Source of the DNA: Lewinellaceae bacterium
Lineage (GTDB): Bacteria; Bacteroidota; Bacteroidia; Chitinophagales; Saprospiraceae
Direction: 5' to 3'
Assembly: GCA_020636445.1 (NCBI GenBank)
Contig: JACJXV010000003.1
Location: forward strand, 83,131-147,130
Length of the DNA: 64,000 nucleotides
In this document: positions 26,160-35,341 of the stretch, one piece after another
How the letters are laid out: each line of letters opens with the position of its first letter
Numbering within the stretch: the stretch's first letter is position 1
Notes under the pieces: model-generated
Database searches by the model: none
Told to the model about the DNA's origin: nothing
What the model saw: only the letters and a program-made list of their open reading frames with translations
Program-made: the position numbers and the translations under genes

Positions 26160-26936
26160 ATGCGCCCTGCATGGTTCATCACTTTGGGGGGAATCCTCTT
26201 GTTGAGCGTGGTTGTAATTGCTTGTCGGGAGGAGCGCTTGCAACCGGATATTGACTACGGCTACGATTATTTTCCGCTTAAGTTAGGCGCAGAGCGCATC
26301 TATTTACTGGATAGTTTAGTCTTTGACCCGGCTCCCGGTGGTACCCGCATAGACTCGACCCGGTTATGGGTTCGCGAAGTGTGGGCTGATACCCTGCGCG
26401 GCCCTGCGGGTGAACTGCGCTACCGGGTGGATCGTTACGAGCGATACCGCGAAGAGGACCCCTGGCAAATCCGTGCGGTCTACACCGAGCAACGGGAAGC
26501 ATTACGCGCCTTCCGCACCGAAGATAACCGGCAACGTATTGCGCTGATCTTTCCCCTTCAAGCGGATAGTCGCTGGAATGCGACCGGATTTTTTGATCCC
26601 CTGCAACCGGTAACCATTGCCGGGGAACCCATCGAAATGTATAAGGGATGGTCCTCCGAAGTTACCCAATGGGATGAACCCTGGCAAGCCGGAGACCTCG
26701 CGTTTCCCCGGACAGCGGTAATCCAGTTGGCCGATTTCACCAGTTTAATTGAAATTCGACAATGCCAGGAGCGGTATGCACGGGGCGTTGGACTCGTATA
26801 CCGTGAATTCACGATTCTCGATACCCAATGCCAGGTGTGCTGTCAGGGGAATTTTAGCCGCTGTAGTTCCTTGCCCTGGCGGGAAAAGGCCGAAAAAGGC
26901 ATGATTATTCGCCAGACCCTATTTGCATATCGGTAG
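26160..26936 (+). CDS. Hypothetical lipoprotein
   Basis: This 258-aa protein has a lipoprotein signal ending VVVIAC (Cys ~21). The mature protein begins with an acidic/aromatic stretch (DYGYDYFPLKLG) and is beta-rich, with repeated charged-aromatic strands (RYRVDRYERYREEDPW). The C-terminus has six cysteines in ~45 residues (IRQCQERY, DTQCQVCCQGNF, SRCSS), suggesting disulfides or a metal site. FPLKLGAERIY at the start is common in Bacteroidota lipoproteins that precede a beta domain. I do not recognise the family. It sits between mnmA and rimM in the same transcription unit. Confidence 0.75.
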   Translation: MRPAWFITLGGILLLSVVVIACREERLQPDIDYGYDYFPLKLGAERIYLLDSLVFDPAPGGTRIDSTRLWVREVWADTLRGPAGELRYRVDRYERYREEDPWQIRAVYTEQREALRAFRTEDNRQRIALIFPLQADSRWNATGFFDPLQPVTIAGEPIEMYKGWSSEVTQWDEPWQAGDLAFPRTAVIQLADFTSLIEIRQCQERYARGVGLVYREFTILDTQCQVCCQGNFSRCSSLPWREKAEKGMIIRQTLFAYR

Positions 26937-26940
26937 ACAA

Positions 26941-27477
26941 ATGGAAAAATACATAGCCATTGGCCGTTTGGGGAAATCCCATGGGTTGGCCGGAGAAATA
27001 AAGATCCAGGTTAAAGACCGCTACTGGGAAGATTTTATCGAATCAGAGGTGCTCTTTATTGAGCAGCAAGGGAAACCCGTGCCTTTTTTTATTTTAGATG
27101 CCCGGACCATCGGCAAGGAAGTCGTCATCCAACTGGATGATGTTCCTACGCGGGAAGCTTCCCTGGCTTTAGCCGGAAAGGAAGTTTTTTTGCGCGAGAT
27201 AGATCTGTTACCCGATGATCAAGCTCGCCCCGCTGGTGAACCGACAGTGATTGGCGACCGCTATGAACTCCTGACAGGGTATTCGTTGCATGAAGTTGAA
27301 TTAGGTTTTGTGGGGGTTATTGAAGAAGTACTGGAGCTTCCTGGCCAGCTTATGGCTGTACTTACTTATCAGGAACGTGAGGTCCTCATTCCGCTCACGC
27401 CGGTTTTTATCCAATCTATTGACCCTAAACAACAGGTGGTTGTCATGGACCTGCCAGAAGGGCTTCTTGATTTGTGA
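26941..27477 (+). CDS. rimM: Ribosome maturation factor RimM
   Basis: About 178 aa from the ATG at 26941. The N-terminal RimM barrel begins YIAIGRLGKSHGLAGEIKIQ (family signature GRLGKxHGLxGE) and the C-terminal PRC-barrel ends with LIPLTPVFIQSIDPKQQVVVMDLPEGLLDL (split), with the classic LP-GLLDL end. It binds S19 and the 30S head during assembly. In most bacteria it lies in an rpsP-rimM-trmD-rplS cluster; here it follows mnmA and a lipoprotein gene. Confidence 0.95.
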   Translation: MEKYIAIGRLGKSHGLAGEIKIQVKDRYWEDFIESEVLFIEQQGKPVPFFILDARTIGKEVVIQLDDVPTREASLALAGKEVFLREIDLLPDDQARPAGEPTVIGDRYELLTGYSLHEVELGFVGVIEEVLELPGQLMAVLTYQEREVLIPLTPVFIQSIDPKQQVVVMDLPEGLLDL

Positions 27478-27650
27478 GTTTGATTATCAGGTTTTTACGT
27501 CGTTTTGCTTACCAAAAGTCTACCCGTCTCTCTGCCTTTTATTGATTGAAGTTTATGGTGTAAACACCAATTTTATTTACGTTTACGGCATAATTTCAAA
27601 AGATTATAAATGCCATCTCGGTCTTTATCCAAATTTCATGCAATAATGTT

Positions 27651-28745
27651 ATGAAGAGACATGTACTTTCGGTTTTACTGGCCTTAACATGTATGCTTTC
27701 CGGCTTAACAGAAGCCCACGCCGGAGCGGGTATCTTTGAGTCCTATGTCGTTATAGGGGGCACACACTACGATCTATTTGCCACTACGAGTAACCCCGAT
27801 TTTTCCGGACGCAATTTTGGTACGTTTACCCAGGGTGCAACCTGGACCATCAATGGAGGGGAAATCAAAACCTTTAAGGAAAGCCGAAGCACCTGTTTTG
27901 CAGGTAATATTTGTGGGGGAACTATTTTCTGGGAGATCAAGAGTGGAGCCTCCACCGTTGCCAGCGGGAGCTACACCTTTACGTATAATAGTATGTTTGG
28001 TGACCAAAATAATGGGTTTTGTTCGGTCAACCAGCAATGGGATAAAGCGAACGGAGCCGTGAATTTACTGGAAGGTTTAACAGCAGGCATGTACACTTTG
28101 CTGGTCAATTGCCAGGCAACGGGGAATAATAGTGGTAATTCAGGTTGTGGCGACACTTTTGCCCAATCCCAACTATCTGCTACGTTTACGGTCTCGGCTC
28201 CCGTTCCGGTAACCTGGGGAACTGTCGAGGCGCGCGCAGTGGGTTCTAAAGCCCAGATAAGCTGGGAAACCATCACGGAAACGAATAATGAGCATTTTGC
28301 TATTGAGCGAAAAACCGCTGATCAGGAATCCTGGCAACCGCTGGGCCGGATACCAAGTCAGGGGACATCCACTCAATTCCGGCGTTATCATTTTATGGAT
28401 GACGCTCCCGCTGTGGGTATCAATTACTACCGGCTCCGTCAGGTAGATCACGACGGGCAGTTTGCCTTTTCCAGGGTGGTTAGTGTTACGGTGGAGCATT
28501 CAACAAAGGTTACCTTATTCCCTAATCCGGCCCGCGATCAACTAACCCTCCAGGTAAGCAATTCGGAATCACTTTCAGTATTATTGCGTACTATGCAGGG
28601 ACAGTTGATAAAAAGCTGGGTAATGCCTGCCGCTGAAATTGGGCTAACCATTCCGCTTGATCAAATTCCTCAAGGCACTTACATGTTACAGCTGGTGAAT
28701 ACCGCCGGCCTGATTCTGCACACGGAACGCCTGATCAGGCAGTAG
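27651..28745 (+). CDS. Secreted protein with type IX secretion sorting domain
   Basis: A 364-aa protein. A signal peptide covers residues ~1-25 (ending AHAGAG). Residues ~30-180 form a beta-rich domain with paired cysteines (RSTCFAGNICGGT; SGCGDTFAQ) that I do not recognise. Residues ~185-280 are a fibronectin-like segment common in T9SS cargo (NNEHFAIERKTADQESW; GINYYRLRQVDHDGQFAFS). Residues ~285-364 are the type A sorting domain (VTLFPNPARDQLTL; QIPQGTYMLQLVN). It would be exported by T9SS and attached to the surface or released. No T9SS components are in the window. Confidence 0.9.
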   Translation: MKRHVLSVLLALTCMLSGLTEAHAGAGIFESYVVIGGTHYDLFATTSNPDFSGRNFGTFTQGATWTINGGEIKTFKESRSTCFAGNICGGTIFWEIKSGASTVASGSYTFTYNSMFGDQNNGFCSVNQQWDKANGAVNLLEGLTAGMYTLLVNCQATGNNSGNSGCGDTFAQSQLSATFTVSAPVPVTWGTVEARAVGSKAQISWETITETNNEHFAIERKTADQESWQPLGRIPSQGTSTQFRRYHFMDDAPAVGINYYRLRQVDHDGQFAFSRVVSVTVEHSTKVTLFPNPARDQLTLQVSNSESLSVLLRTMQGQLIKSWVMPAAEIGLTIPLDQIPQGTYMLQLVNTAGLILHTERLIRQ

Positions 28746-28761
28746 GAAATGGGGTTAAGGG

Positions 28762-28830
28762 TAACTGGTGTCTGGTAACTGGTATCTGGTATCTGGTATC
28801 TGGCAACCTTGTACCAGTTACCAGATACCA
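28762..28830. repeat. Heptamer repeat array forming a 17-bp hairpin
   Basis: Seven-base words TAACTGG, TGTCTGG, TAACTGG and three TATCTGG run from 28762. After a short gap the reverse-complement words CCAGTTA and CCAGATA occur. Positions 28766-28782 pair with 28814-28830 with a single G-T. It lies between the converging T9SS-cargo and amidohydrolase genes. There is no T tract, so terminator function is uncertain. Confidence 0.65.
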
Positions 28831-28841
28831 ACCACCAAAAA

Positions 28842-30434
28842 CTACTCTCCGTCCTTTTTGACTCCGGGTTGCACAATTTCGAAATCATCCTTTTGCTTGG
28901 ACTGAGCTACCATCCGGCGGACATCCGCCAACAATTGCTTGGCATCGTAAATGATTCCATCCTTAATGGTATAGTGAACCCCACCTACACGAACCACTTC
29001 ATTGTTGGCATCGAGCTTAATAGCACCGGTACCATAGAGGACCTGCAGGTTCTCCAGTGGATTTTCATCTACTACGACCATGTCGGCAAGTTTACCTACC
29101 TCGATAGTACCCAGCTTATCCGCTACCCCCAGGGCTTCGGCGCCATTCAGGGTCGCTGAGCGAATGACCTCCAGAGGGTGGAAGCCAGCTTCGCGGAGCA
29201 TTTCCAGTTCGCGGATATAAGCAAACCCATACAACTGGTAAATGAAACCCGAATCCGAGCCCGCCGTGACCCGGCCACCCCGGTTTTTGTATTCCTTGAT
29301 GAAAGCCATCCAGAGGCGGTAATTTTCCCGCCAGGTAACCTCTTGTTCTGTCCCCCAGGAATGCCAGTAGGAGCCATGGGATACACGGCTGGGCATATAA
29401 AAACGCCATAGCGAAGGCAAGGTATATTCCTCATGCCATTCAGCGCGTCGCGCCCGCATCAGGTCCCGGTTTGCTTCGTAAATATTAAAAGTTGGATCCA
29501 GGGTAAAATCCAGGTCCAGTAATTCTTGCATGACCTTGTTCCAATGCTCGGAATAGGGTGGAGCGGCTTGTTTCCAAAGACGACCAGCTTCTTCAAACCG
29601 ATTTTGCTCGTTAGCATAGTTGTAATCAACCGGATAATCCTGAACGGTACGATCAGCAAAAAGCGCTTCTGGGAGACCGTACCAGTGTTCCATGCTGGTC
29701 AGGCCGGCACGGGCAGAGTTAAGGACATTCCAGCGGGCAACGTCCATCTGGGCATGGTGGCAGGCAGAACGCAAGCCCAGTTTCTTGTTTTCCTCGAGGG
29801 CAGCCTGCATAATTTCAGGCGCGGCGCCAAAAAACTTAATCCCATCCGCGCCGTTTTGGGCATTTTTACGGACCCAGGCCCGGGCCTGCTCAGCATTGGC
29901 AATAGGGGTTTCGCTCCCCATGCCAAAAGCAGTATAGGCAAATATGCGGGGTGCAGTGATCTCATTGGCCGCACTACGCCGCTTATGTTCAAGCACCCAG
30001 TTCAGGCCATTGCCTGCCGATGGATCCCGGATAGTTGTTATGCCATGGCCCATCCACAATTTGAATACATACTCGGCATCAGCTCCCTGCGCCTGGCCTC
30101 CAATATGGCCGTGCATGTCGATGAATCCGGGGAGGAGATATTTACCGGTGCAATCCAGTTCTTTGCCGCCAGCTTTCAAGGCTGGTCGGGATTTCGGATC
30201 AATCGGAACACCTGGGTAGCCTACCACACTGACCTGCCGGATAATATTGTTTTCCACGACAATATCCACCGGGCCAACGGGCGGAGCACCATTGCCATTG
30301 ATCAGGGTTACACCGCGTATAATCAGCTGGCTGAAAGGACCTTCGCCTTCCGCGCGATCGGGCGATTTGGCCACTTGTGCATGCAAAGCAAAGGCGAACA
30401 GGAAAAGCATAAATGACGTAGCTAGTTGCTTCAT
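28842..30434 (-). CDS. Secreted amidohydrolase-family metalloenzyme
   Basis: This 530-aa protein has a signal peptide (~1-19, ending LHAQ). The amidohydrolase beta-alpha barrel has the metal motif GHIGG in PGFIDMHGHIGG (~105-117), further His/Glu ligands in SACHHAQMD and TSMEHWYG, and the late Asp region VTAGSDSGFIYQLYG. The N- and C-terminal beta-sandwich strands (LINGNGAPPVGPVDIVVENN; GTIEVGKLADMVVVDENPLENL, each split) are typical. Relatives include imidazolonepropionase-like and Xaa-Pro hydrolases; the substrate is unknown. Being exported, it may act in the periplasm on peptides or cyclic amides. Confidence 0.9.
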   Translation of the reverse strand: MKQLATSFMLFLFAFALHAQVAKSPDRAEGEGPFSQLIIRGVTLINGNGAPPVGPVDIVVENNIIRQVSVVGYPGVPIDPKSRPALKAGGKELDCTGKYLLPGFIDMHGHIGGQAQGADAEYVFKLWMGHGITTIRDPSAGNGLNWVLEHKRRSAANEITAPRIFAYTAFGMGSETPIANAEQARAWVRKNAQNGADGIKFFGAAPEIMQAALEENKKLGLRSACHHAQMDVARWNVLNSARAGLTSMEHWYGLPEALFADRTVQDYPVDYNYANEQNRFEEAGRLWKQAAPPYSEHWNKVMQELLDLDFTLDPTFNIYEANRDLMRARRAEWHEEYTLPSLWRFYMPSRVSHGSYWHSWGTEQEVTWRENYRLWMAFIKEYKNRGGRVTAGSDSGFIYQLYGFAYIRELEMLREAGFHPLEVIRSATLNGAEALGVADKLGTIEVGKLADMVVVDENPLENLQVLYGTGAIKLDANNEVVRVGGVHYTIKDGIIYDAKQLLADVRRMVAQSKQKDDFEIVQPGVKKDGE

Positions 30435-30556
30435 AAGGATACCGGTTATCGTGGTTTTAAAAAAGTGTATCGATAAAAATAAGAAATGCCATCGACCTTT
30501 CTACGTAAAACGCAGCGCTTTGGAACCTTTCTTTTCAATAGACCAGTTTGGTTGGA

Positions 30557-30716
30557 CGTTGAGCGTTGAATTGGTTTCTCGCTTCTCGTTATTCGTTACT
30601 CGATTTCTAATTTCTAATTTCTCACCCCGATTCAGTCCAGGTCAAAGTGTCTAATTTCTGATTTCTAATTTCTCACCCGCCGTAGGCGGGCAAGTTTCTC
30701 GTTTCCCATTTCCCTT
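30557..30716. repeat. Cluster of 7-bp micro-repeats with a palindrome
   Basis: In the 390-bp gap before the TetR gene, 7-bp words run in phase: CGTTGAG, CGTTGAA (30557 on); TTTCTCG, CTTCTCG, TTATTCG, TTACTCG, ATTTCTA, ATTTCTA, ATTTCTC (30574-30623); then similar words at 30649-30675 and 30694-30716. A perfect palindrome CCCGCC-GTA-GGCGGG sits at 30676-30690. No gene is seen in the gap. Confidence 0.65.
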
Positions 30717-30826
30717 GCCCCCGCATCACCTGTGCCAACCAGCAATTTCAAGCTTGACGGAATGTCAGGCCTTTGGTTTGTCGGGGCGCATTGTTATCTT
30801 GTGATACCCCTAATTAACCCGTGTCC

Positions 30827-31447
30827 ATGAAAACAACCAAAGAACGCATTATCGAAACGGCCCTGGAGCTACTAAATGAAAAGGGCATGGCCAATGTGTC
30901 GATGCGTGACATCGCTGATGCCCTCGAAATCAGCGTGGGGAATCTAACGTACCATTTTCCCAAGTGGCAAGACCTGATGGATGAAATTTACCATCAGATG
31001 ATGCATGATATTAGTGCCTTTCCCAGAGTTCCGTTCTCTATTGCTCAGTTAAACAAGGTCTTTTTTGGTGCGGCGGAAGTGCAGGACCGGTATATTTTCA
31101 TTATTGGCGACATTCATTATTTCACTAACCTATATCCCACGTACGAACGATTACGCAATACGTTGGTTGTTGCCCGTATTGAAGACATGATCCGGCAATT
31201 GGGATATTGGGCCAATGAGGGGTTGGTTTTCCCGGATAGCGAAGAGCATCCGCATCGGCTTTTAGCTCAGCATATGTGGTTGGTTATGGCCAGTTGGGGC
31301 GCCCAAAACCATTTACTGCGGGAAACGCCATATCGGTTATCCCATCAGGAATTGGTAAAAATCATCTGGCATATCTTTCTGCCGCATATGACTGAGGCAG
31401 GCAGGGCAGAGTATGCACAACTAGGCCCTCTTTATTCGGCTTCCTGA
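30827..31447 (+). CDS. TetR/AcrR-family transcriptional regulator
   Basis: About 206 aa from the ATG at 30827; a GTG two codons earlier at 30821 is possible. The N-terminal helix-turn-helix has the TetR pattern KERIIETALELLNEKGMANVSMRDIADALEISVGNLTYHFP (split, residues ~4-45). The C-terminal ligand domain is helical and rich in Trp/Tyr/His (YWANEGLVFPDSEEHPHRLL). No obvious target operon is adjacent on the same strand; the neighbours are an M1 peptidase (converging) and an amidohydrolase (divergent). A strong terminator follows. Confidence 0.9.
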   Translation: MKTTKERIIETALELLNEKGMANVSMRDIADALEISVGNLTYHFPKWQDLMDEIYHQMMHDISAFPRVPFSIAQLNKVFFGAAEVQDRYIFIIGDIHYFTNLYPTYERLRNTLVVARIEDMIRQLGYWANEGLVFPDSEEHPHRLLAQHMWLVMASWGAQNHLLRETPYRLSHQELVKIIWHIFLPHMTEAGRAEYAQLGPLYSAS

Positions 31448-31504
31448 ACGGGCAATTTTTTGATCTAACAAAGCAACCTTGGGATTCCCGGTGGAGCTAA
31501 AAAG

Positions 31505-31548
31505 CAAACACCCCGGATGTTTAAGCTTAGCAACATCCGGGGTGTTTT
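31505..31548. terminator. Bidirectional terminator between the TetR and M1 peptidase genes
   Basis: A perfect 16-bp stem (31505-31520 with 31531-31546) containing ACACCCCGGATGTT, a 10-nt loop and TTTT on the plus side. The minus-strand side has a TTTGCTTTTTAG-like T-rich tail. It can end both converging genes. Confidence 0.88.
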
Positions 31549-31574
31549 ACTATATGCAACAGGAATCGGTGCGC

Positions 31575-33956
31575 TTATTTATTTCCGCCTCCCGATTGTT
31601 TTTCTTCCCGTTTTTGTTGTTGCATGGCGTTTTCACGGGCAGCTCCGCCAAAGCGCCCGCCCCCTTGTTGTTTGAATAACTCAAACCGCGAAGGAGCCAA
31701 CTGCCGGGGGAACTGGTTGTTCTCGGTGTCCGTGTCAGCGGTTTCTGCATAAGGGTCCAGAGTTACCCGCTGTAAAGGTTTTGCAAAGGCGAATACCTTA
31801 CTCACTTTTTCATTATCCAATCGCCAGATCTCAGCCGGAATCCGCTGAATCTCAGTTGTGCCATCCGTGAATTCAAACTGCAGAATGATAGGCATGACCA
31901 ATCCACCTACGTTGGTAAAATCCAGCTGATAAAAGAATTTGCTTCCATCCAGGAGTGCTTTCTCCTCATCATTAAGAGTGGCTAGATACTCCTGGTATCG
32001 GCGCTGATCGCTACCGGTAATGGCGTTAGGATTGTAGGAGTTGTAAAAATCTTTCAACTCGGCATTGCGCTCTACTGCTGTAGTTGGGAGATCCCGCTTA
32101 TTCAGCTGATAGGTGATGTCCTTTTCCAGTTTTTCCCGCGCTTCCGCAGCAGCTAATTCTTTTTCAATAGCTGGGTTTTTGGAATCTACCCGAAAAGCAG
32201 TCACGCCTTCCAACGAGATATCGACATGATCGGTGGTATAAAACCAACCCCGCCAGAACCAGTCCAGATCCATGCCTGATGCATCTTCCATCGTACGGAA
32301 AAGATCGGATGGGGTAGGGTGCTTAAATGCCCAACGGCGGGAATATTCCCGGAAGGCAAAGTCGAATAATTCCCGACCCATGACGGTTTCCCGCAGAATA
32401 TTCAGCGCCGTAGCCGGTTTCCCATAGGCATTGTCACCAAAGCGAATGATCGATTCCGAATTGGTCATGATAGGGTTTTGAATCTCCCGATCCATGCTCA
32501 TGTAATTGACGATAGATCGAGCCGGGCCACTCCCCGAAGGATAGTCGCGTTGCCATTCCTGTTCAGCCAGAAACTGACAAAAAGAATTCAGGCCTTCGTC
32601 CATCCAGGTCCACTGCCGCTCATCAGAATTGACGATCATCGGGAAAAAGTTGTGCCCTACTTCGTGGAAAATAACGGACAACATGCCGTACTTTATCCGG
32701 TCGGAATAGGTGCCATCTTTTTCAGGCCGGCCATAGTTGAAACAGATCATTGGGTACTCCATCCCGTTAGCGGCTTCCACAGAAATGGCTACCGGATAAG
32801 GATAAGCAATGGTGTGCTTGGAATAAACACGGAGGGTGTGTGCCACAGCTTCGGTAGAATACTGGCCATAAAGAGGATTGGCTTCTTTAGGATAGTACGA
32901 CATTGCCATGGTTGTGGCGTAGGGGCTGCCAGGGATATTTACGCCCATCGCGTCCCAGATGAATTTCCGGGAACTGCCAAAGGCAAAATCACGGACATTG
33001 TCGGCCTTATAAACCCAGGTTTTTTTGCTGCTTGCTTTCGTTTTTTCTTTGGCAGTAGCTTCGTCCTGGGTAACAATGACTACAGGCTTAGTGGCCGTTT
33101 TAGCTTGCTCCCAACGCCTGAGTTCCTGTGCACTCAACACATCTTTTGGGTTTTGCAGCATACCCGTAGCGGCAATTACGTGGTCGGCAGGTACCGTGAT
33201 TGCAACCGTATAGTTGCCGAAAGGCAAGGTGAATTCGCCCCGGCCCAGAAATTGCTTGTGTTGCCAGCCGTTATAATCATCGTAAACGGCCATTCGGGGA
33301 AACCACTGGGTAATGGTGTAGAGGTAGTTCCCATCTTCCGGAAAAAACTCATATCCGCCCCTGGAATCCGCCGAAAGGGCTGGATTTTGCCGGTCGTTGA
33401 TATTATACCACCATCCAATTTGCAGCACCAGTTTGCCGGTACGAGCAGCGAGAGGTTGGGGCAAATCAACCCGCATCATGGTTTTGTTGATGGTGTAGGC
33501 CAATTCTTTACCCGTAGCATCGCGGACATAATCAATTTTATGGCCACCGTCGAAGGAGTAGTCCGTCATAGCATTGAGCTGCTGCATACTGGAGCGCTCG
33601 GAAAGTTTGTTCGTTGCCGTTTTATAGGTGTCCGATTCTGGCGCAACTACGTTCTGGTCGAGCTGAATCCATACATAATTCAGCGCATGGGGCGAATTGT
33701 TGTAGTAGGTAATCGTTTCCTTGCCGTAAATGCGCTGCTTGTCATCATCGAGTTCTACTTTGATGTCATAGTCGGCACGCTGCTGCCAGTAACTCTCCCC
33801 GGGAGCTCCCGAGGCTGTTCGGTAGGTATTAGGCGTTGGTAATTCAACCCCTAATTGGCGAAATTTACTGTCATCGGTATTGGGCCTTTGGGCAAAGGCT
33901 TGTTGAAATACCAGGCAGGACAGCAAAAAACCGAAAAGGATAGTTTTAATCTTCAT
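31575..33956 (-). CDS. Secreted M1-family (gluzincin) metallopeptidase
   Basis: This 793-aa protein has a signal peptide (~1-22, ending QAFAQ). The N-terminal beta-saddle domain spans ~60-270. The catalytic domain has the GxMEN-like NGMEYPM, the zinc motif HEVGH (VIFHEVGHNFFP, ~445) and the third ligand Glu in WMDEGLNSF. A C-terminal region ending in a Gln/Gly/Arg-rich tail follows. It is a zinc aminopeptidase-like enzyme acting outside the inner membrane, probably on peptides. The low-complexity tail (last ~30 residues) is unusual. It converges on the TetR gene and is divergent from the DUF6702 gene. Confidence 0.93.
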   Translation of the reverse strand: MKIKTILFGFLLSCLVFQQAFAQRPNTDDSKFRQLGVELPTPNTYRTASGAPGESYWQQRADYDIKVELDDDKQRIYGKETITYYNNSPHALNYVWIQLDQNVVAPESDTYKTATNKLSERSSMQQLNAMTDYSFDGGHKIDYVRDATGKELAYTINKTMMRVDLPQPLAARTGKLVLQIGWWYNINDRQNPALSADSRGGYEFFPEDGNYLYTITQWFPRMAVYDDYNGWQHKQFLGRGEFTLPFGNYTVAITVPADHVIAATGMLQNPKDVLSAQELRRWEQAKTATKPVVIVTQDEATAKEKTKASSKKTWVYKADNVRDFAFGSSRKFIWDAMGVNIPGSPYATTMAMSYYPKEANPLYGQYSTEAVAHTLRVYSKHTIAYPYPVAISVEAANGMEYPMICFNYGRPEKDGTYSDRIKYGMLSVIFHEVGHNFFPMIVNSDERQWTWMDEGLNSFCQFLAEQEWQRDYPSGSGPARSIVNYMSMDREIQNPIMTNSESIIRFGDNAYGKPATALNILRETVMGRELFDFAFREYSRRWAFKHPTPSDLFRTMEDASGMDLDWFWRGWFYTTDHVDISLEGVTAFRVDSKNPAIEKELAAAEAREKLEKDITYQLNKRDLPTTAVERNAELKDFYNSYNPNAITGSDQRRYQEYLATLNDEEKALLDGSKFFYQLDFTNVGGLVMPIILQFEFTDGTTEIQRIPAEIWRLDNEKVSKVFAFAKPLQRVTLDPYAETADTDTENNQFPRQLAPSRFELFKQQGGGRFGGAARENAMQQQKREEKQSGGGNK

Positions 33957-34141
33957 GATAGTTTTTCGCGTTTTAATTTTTTCAGTTTGATCTAGACTTA
34001 AGTCTGCTGAAAGGAGGCTAAAATTACCAACTCTGCCAGTTATTAAGGTTGCAATTAGGCAGAAAGCACGGTTTTGTCGGCAGAAAACACCTTTCGCTGC
34101 TCCTTCTGTCGTTTACTGCTGCGCCGTTTTGCTTTTTGTAC

Positions 34142-34149
34142 TACCTTTG
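34142..34149 (+). promoter_or_regulatory. -7 box (TACCTTTG) for the DUF6702 gene
   Basis: A perfect TAnnTTTG match 21 nt before the ATG at 34170. It supports that start over the long upstream frame to 34074, because the upstream codons would not be transcribed. Confidence 0.5.
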
Positions 34150-34169
34150 CGCCGGTAAAACCAATAGCT

Positions 34170-34676
34170 ATGACTTTCTGGTTGATGTTGCTTACAAGCT
34201 TGTTATCTGAGGCCGTGATGCACCCCATGCACGTTTCACTCTCGGAGGTGACCTATGCTGCAGAATCCAGTTCGCTGCAAATCACCCACAAACTTTTCCT
34301 GGACGATCTGGAATTGCAAATGGAATCCGAAGCGCGTAGCCGCGGAAAAGAAATCTCCCTCCGGTTTAACACCCCCAAGGAGAACCCGGCTGCAGAAACC
34401 TATCTGCAAGCGTATATCCGGGAGCATTTTCGCCTTTGGGTGGATGGAAAAGAGGTGGTAGGTAATTACCTGGGTAAAGAGTATGAAATAAACGCGGTAT
34501 GGGTTTATATCGAAGTTCCCGACATAACAAAACCGAAGAAAGTGGATCTGGCGGATACCTTTTTGCTGGATGTCTATGACGATCAGAGCAATATTGTCAA
34601 TTTTTTCGTGGGCAAGGATCGAAAAAGCCTGCGGTTTCATCGCGGGATGCAGCGGCAACAACTAGCTTTTCAATAA
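34170..34676 (+). CDS. DUF6702 family secreted protein
   Basis: About 168 aa from the ATG at 34170. It starts with a signal sequence (MTFWLMLLTSLLSEAVM) directly followed by the family start MHPMHVSLSEVTY. The body has TSLQITHKLFLDDLE-like and VYIEVPDITKPKKVDLADTFLLDVYDDQSNIV-like (split) blocks, ending in RFHRGMQRQQLAF, which fits DUF6702. The family is often found beside M1 peptidases in Bacteroidota, as here, where the two genes are divergent. It may assist or localise the peptidase; that is inference. Confidence 0.85.
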   Translation: MTFWLMLLTSLLSEAVMHPMHVSLSEVTYAAESSSLQITHKLFLDDLELQMESEARSRGKEISLRFNTPKENPAAETYLQAYIREHFRLWVDGKEVVGNYLGKEYEINAVWVYIEVPDITKPKKVDLADTFLLDVYDDQSNIVNFFVGKDRKSLRFHRGMQRQQLAFQ

Positions 34677-34839
34677 CCATATCAATATTACCGTTTACCC
34701 ACCTGATCAGGTTTAAACCGATTTTGCTGCCAGTAAACTCCATCGGTCTTGCGATCTTAAGGGATAATGGTTATCTTAAGGAAAATGTACTCAGTACCAG
34801 GCTTTCCAGTTTGGTCACACAACGCTCCTGTTTACGGAT

Positions 34840-35337
34840 ATGAACGAACATTGGTCTTCATTTACCAAGCGCATAACCATCCTCGCTGATCCTGCGGAAA
34901 TTTACCGGGCTTGGGCTACTCCAGCCGGCTTGGAGAGTTGGTTCCTGCGGGAAGCTATTTTCCAAAGTTCACTGCATGCCCGGCGTGGCCTGCGGGAGTT
35001 TATTCAGCCCCGAGACCAATACAGCTGGTTATGGCATGGCCACCCTGATGACGTGGTCGAGAAAAACCAAATACTGGAGGCTAACGGTTCTGACCTGCTC
35101 CGTTTCGGTTTTACCGGCGATACTATTGTTACGGTAAAAATTATTGAAGAGGGAAATACTCCGGTAGTTGAACTTACCCAAACGGGAATTCCCTTTGCTG
35201 AAAACCCTGATCTAAACCTCTACATCGGTTGTGGAGAAGGTTGGACCTTTTATTTGGCAAACCTGAAATCCCTGCTCGAGGGAGGGGTCGATCTGCGTAA
35301 CAAGAACGTGGGGATTAAACAGGTAATTAATTCCTGA
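34840..35337 (+). CDS. AHSA1/START-like (SRPBCC) domain protein
   Basis: A 165-aa cytosolic protein with the AHSA1 helix-grip pattern: VFDAPxELVYRAWxxPExLxxWF is matched by ITILADPAEIYRAWATPAGLESWFL, the middle has a strand-rich WLWHGHPDDVV and LLRFGFTGDTIVTVKII, and the C-terminal helix is GCGEGWTFYLANLKSLLEGG. Such proteins bind small hydrophobic ligands or the Hsp90 middle domain. No signal peptide. The gap before it (34677-34839) shows nothing recognisable. Confidence 0.88.
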   Translation: MNEHWSSFTKRITILADPAEIYRAWATPAGLESWFLREAIFQSSLHARRGLREFIQPRDQYSWLWHGHPDDVVEKNQILEANGSDLLRFGFTGDTIVTVKIIEEGNTPVVELTQTGIPFAENPDLNLYIGCGEGWTFYLANLKSLLEGGVDLRNKNVGIKQVINS

Positions 35338-35341
35338 TAGA

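Noticed and set aside
27308..27646. 112-aa frame after rimM
   Set aside because: Mostly overlaps rimM in another frame; the non-overlapping part is not protein-like.
29526..30416. 296-aa plus-strand frame opposite the amidohydrolase
   Set aside because: A complementary shadow of a well-supported gene, with no domain.
32478..33842. 454-aa plus-strand frame opposite the M1 peptidase
   Set aside because: The antisense shadow of the peptidase gene, no recognisable domain.
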